From Myxococcales bacterium (GTDB lineage Bacteria > Myxococcota > UBA727 > GCA-2721815), in the NCBI GenBank assembly GCA_002721815.1, contig PBLQ01000001.1, positions 158,379 through 222,378 of the forward strand: a DNA stretch of 64,000 nucleotides, in the 5' to 3' direction. Within the stretch, counting starts at the first letter, position 1; every line of letters starts with the position of its first letter. The notes under the pieces were generated by a model. That model made no database searches. It was not told where the DNA came from and worked only from the letters and a program-made list of their open reading frames with translations. Both the position numbers and the translations under genes were made by a program. Shown one piece after another: positions 62,274 through 64,000 of this stretch.

Positions 62274-64000
62274 TTACGGTTTTAAGCCCAGAACATTATA
62301 GTTTCTCAAAGGCTGTGATTTGCCTTTCACCACGGAGGGGGGACGTTCTTCAACCTCAATAAAATCCTTCACCTTTTCATAGGTTGCTTGGCTAATCATG
62401 ATTTCGTCGGTTTTGGCCACTGAACATAAACGTGAGGCGACATTCACCGGATCCCCGATGACCGTGTAATCCAAGGCTTGACTGCTGCCGAGGTATCCCG
62501 CAACACATTCGCCAGTGTTGATGCCCATGCCCACCTGGATTGGGGTCAACCCCGCCGCCAATCGCTCCTCGTTAAAAACAGCTAACACATCCCGCATTTC
62601 AATGGCCGTTTTAACTGCACGCAGCGGATCGTCATCATGAGACACCGGCGCACCAAACAGCGCCATGATTTCATCCCCAACAAATTTATCGAGGGTCCCC
62701 TCATACTTAAAGAGAACCTCGATCATTCTTTCAAAATATTCATTGAGAACATTCACAATTTCTTGCGGTTTGCTGGCTTCACTCATCGATGTAAAGCCTC
62801 GAATATCTGTGAACAATACAGATGTTTCACGGAGTTCGCCGCCTTTTTCAATATCTACGTTGCCAGAGATGACTTCCTGGGCAATCGCAGGACTGAGCAG
62901 ACGTTGAAGTCGCTCTCGCTTTTTCTCCTCGATGGCAAGCCCTTCCTCGGCTTTTTTCCGCTCGGTCACATCGATCAAGATACCGCAAATGTAATCGGGG
63001 GTTCCGTCTTCGAGTCGAACGGTGAGGATTTGATTAAGCACCCAAACGGTATGTCCCTCTTTGTGAATCATTCGATAAGTAATGGCGTAAGAGCTTTCGC
63101 GTTCCAACAAATTGACTGTTTTTTGAGATTCTAAAACCCAATCACGATCGTCGGGATGCAACCGACTTTGAAAAAAGTCAGGATTTCCAACCACATCCGC
63201 GGGGAAATAACCGAGCAAATCTGTGATCTGTGGACTGATAAAAGAGGCTTCGCCGGCTCGGTCCAATGCCCGAAAATAAATGGCAGATGGCAACATCTCA
63301 ATGATGCCTTTATATTGACGTTCTTGTTTTAGTTCCTCGGTAATGTTGCGAACGAAATGAACCGTGCCCCCTAATTGAGATCCACGTTTTGCGACATCCC
63401 AAGAATGGTCCAACCAACGTATCTTTTTATCTTGTCCGTAAATTCGAAAAGAGGAAACGCGACCAGACTCTCCTCGCTGAATACGTTCAAAAGCGTCCTT
63501 CAACACTTCTCGATCCTTGGTGAAAATCATCGACTGCTCAAAAGAAGCACCGACCAACGCTTTTTGTGGCCACCCATACACCTGCTCAGCGGAGGGGCTG
63601 GCGTAAAGAATGGTTCCAGCCATGTCAGATAATAAAATAGCGTCGCGACTGGTGTTGACCAGCAAACGATACAGTTCTTCGTTTTTTTGGATTTTTTCTG
63701 CCTGTAAGCAGCTGTAACAAGCCTGTCCCAATTTTTTATAAAGTCGACGCAACGAAAAAACGATTTCTTTGGCAAAAGGCTCACCACTTTTCACCAAGAC
63801 AACCACGCCAAACGATGGAATCTTTTCAACGTAGGTGGTGTAATTGTCGCCTTTAATTTGAAAGGGGGCTGTCCGGCCCTCACCCAATTGCTGTTCCGCG
63901 CGCTCGATGGCCTCAACGCCCTTCACGCGTCGTGGCACCGTCTGTACCTGCTCCATGCCTATGCCTTCATGAAGCTGGTAAATGGCGCCTGCTTTGCAAA
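62274..64000 (-). CDS. PAS-PAS-class III adenylate cyclase, N-terminus beyond window
   Basis: Makes cyclic AMP. The frame is open to the right edge, and the first residues seen look like the end of a GAF-type sensory domain, so the protein is longer than the 575 residues visible. Two PAS domains follow (about 100-215 and 225-340 from the internal Met), then a coiled coil and the cyclase domain: TDIRGFTSMSE with the first metal Asp, DKFVGDEIMALFGAP with the adenine-selecting Lys and the second metal Asp, and LDYTVIGDPVNVASRL with the selecting Asp and transition-state Asn and Arg. All catalytic residues are present and predict adenylate, not guanylate, cyclase. Confidence 0.92.
   Translation of the reverse strand, partial: CKAGAIYQLHEGIGMEQVQTVPRRVKGVEAIERAEQQLGEGRTAPFQIKGDNYTTYVEKIPSFGVVVLVKSGEPFAKEIVFSLRRLYKKLGQACYSCLQAEKIQKNEELYRLLVNTSRDAILLSDMAGTILYASPSAEQVYGWPQKALVGASFEQSMIFTKDREVLKDAFERIQRGESGRVSSFRIYGQDKKIRWLDHSWDVAKRGSQLGGTVHFVRNITEELKQERQYKGIIEMLPSAIYFRALDRAGEASFISPQITDLLGYFPADVVGNPDFFQSRLHPDDRDWVLESQKTVNLLERESSYAITYRMIHKEGHTVWVLNQILTVRLEDGTPDYICGILIDVTERKKAEEGLAIEEKKRERLQRLLSPAIAQEVISGNVDIEKGGELRETSVLFTDIRGFTSMSEASKPQEIVNVLNEYFERMIEVLFKYEGTLDKFVGDEIMALFGAPVSHDDDPLRAVKTAIEMRDVLAVFNEERLAAGLTPIQVGMGINTGECVAGYLGSSQALDYTVIGDPVNVASRLCSVAKTDEIMISQATYEKVKDFIEVEERPPSVVKGKSQPLRNYNVLGLKP

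Overview
The window reads as a chromosomal segment of a Gram-negative bacterium of the former Deltaproteobacteria, most like Myxococcota or Bradymonadota. The evidence is a partial Tol system, LolA-type and lipoprotein secretion signals, a Ser/Thr protein kinase, a class III cyclase, many PAS/GAF sensor proteins, and several secreted cysteine-rich or Ig-like proteins (MopE-type metal-binding motif, choice-of-anchor D, DPDC repeats) of the kind common in those predatory or biofilm lineages. This placement is inferred from gene content. No 16S rRNA is present.

Layout. 1-1222: 3'-truncated grpE on the minus strand with long acidic extensions. 1491-15409: the most unusual locus. A minus-strand series runs PqqD-like peptide chaperone, a 3382-residue surface protein, a 48-residue peptide not previously called, an HPr-kinase-like protein and a radical SAM/SPASM enzyme. 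A PF14907-type nucleotidyltransferase faces it tail to tail. The set looks like a ribosomally made, modified peptide (RiPP) system that combines lasso-peptide-type tailoring proteins (kinase, nucleotidyltransferase) with a radical SAM enzyme. No lasso cyclase is present. 15471-18290: acyl-CoA dehydrogenase, tadA and a Yip1-thioredoxin fusion in one overlapping operon. 18378-23098: tRNA-Val with its terminator, pyroglutamyl peptidase, a coiled-coil membrane protein, a MopE-like lipoprotein, a TPR protein, HU, rsgA and a DUF423 protein.

23095-33155 is housekeeping: clpP-clpX-lon, three small cysteine-rich secreted proteins, gpmA, a LolA-like protein, and tolR-tolA-tolB without tolQ or pal. 33159-38036 carries a choice-of-anchor D/PKD lipoprotein, an uncharacterised membrane protein and a decayed sensor kinase. 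38226-42526 has a stand-alone cysteine-free S18, ftsB, a diguanylate cyclase and a PIN-PhoH ATPase.

42527-55713 is a signalling region: a sensor kinase without an ATPase domain behind a decayed LarC-like protein, a divergent complete hybrid kinase, a class I aldolase, and a Ser/Thr kinase fused in sequence to a 1417-residue TPR protein. 55710-64000 holds a cysteine-rich repeat lipoprotein, a hexapeptide-repeat protein, mce-yidD-acyltransferase-SDR, SnoaL-like and queC, and a 5'-truncated PAS-adenylate cyclase.

Genes are dense, with many stop/start overlaps. No intergenic stretch exceeds 300 bases. No insertion sequence, phage gene, CRISPR array or rRNA was seen.
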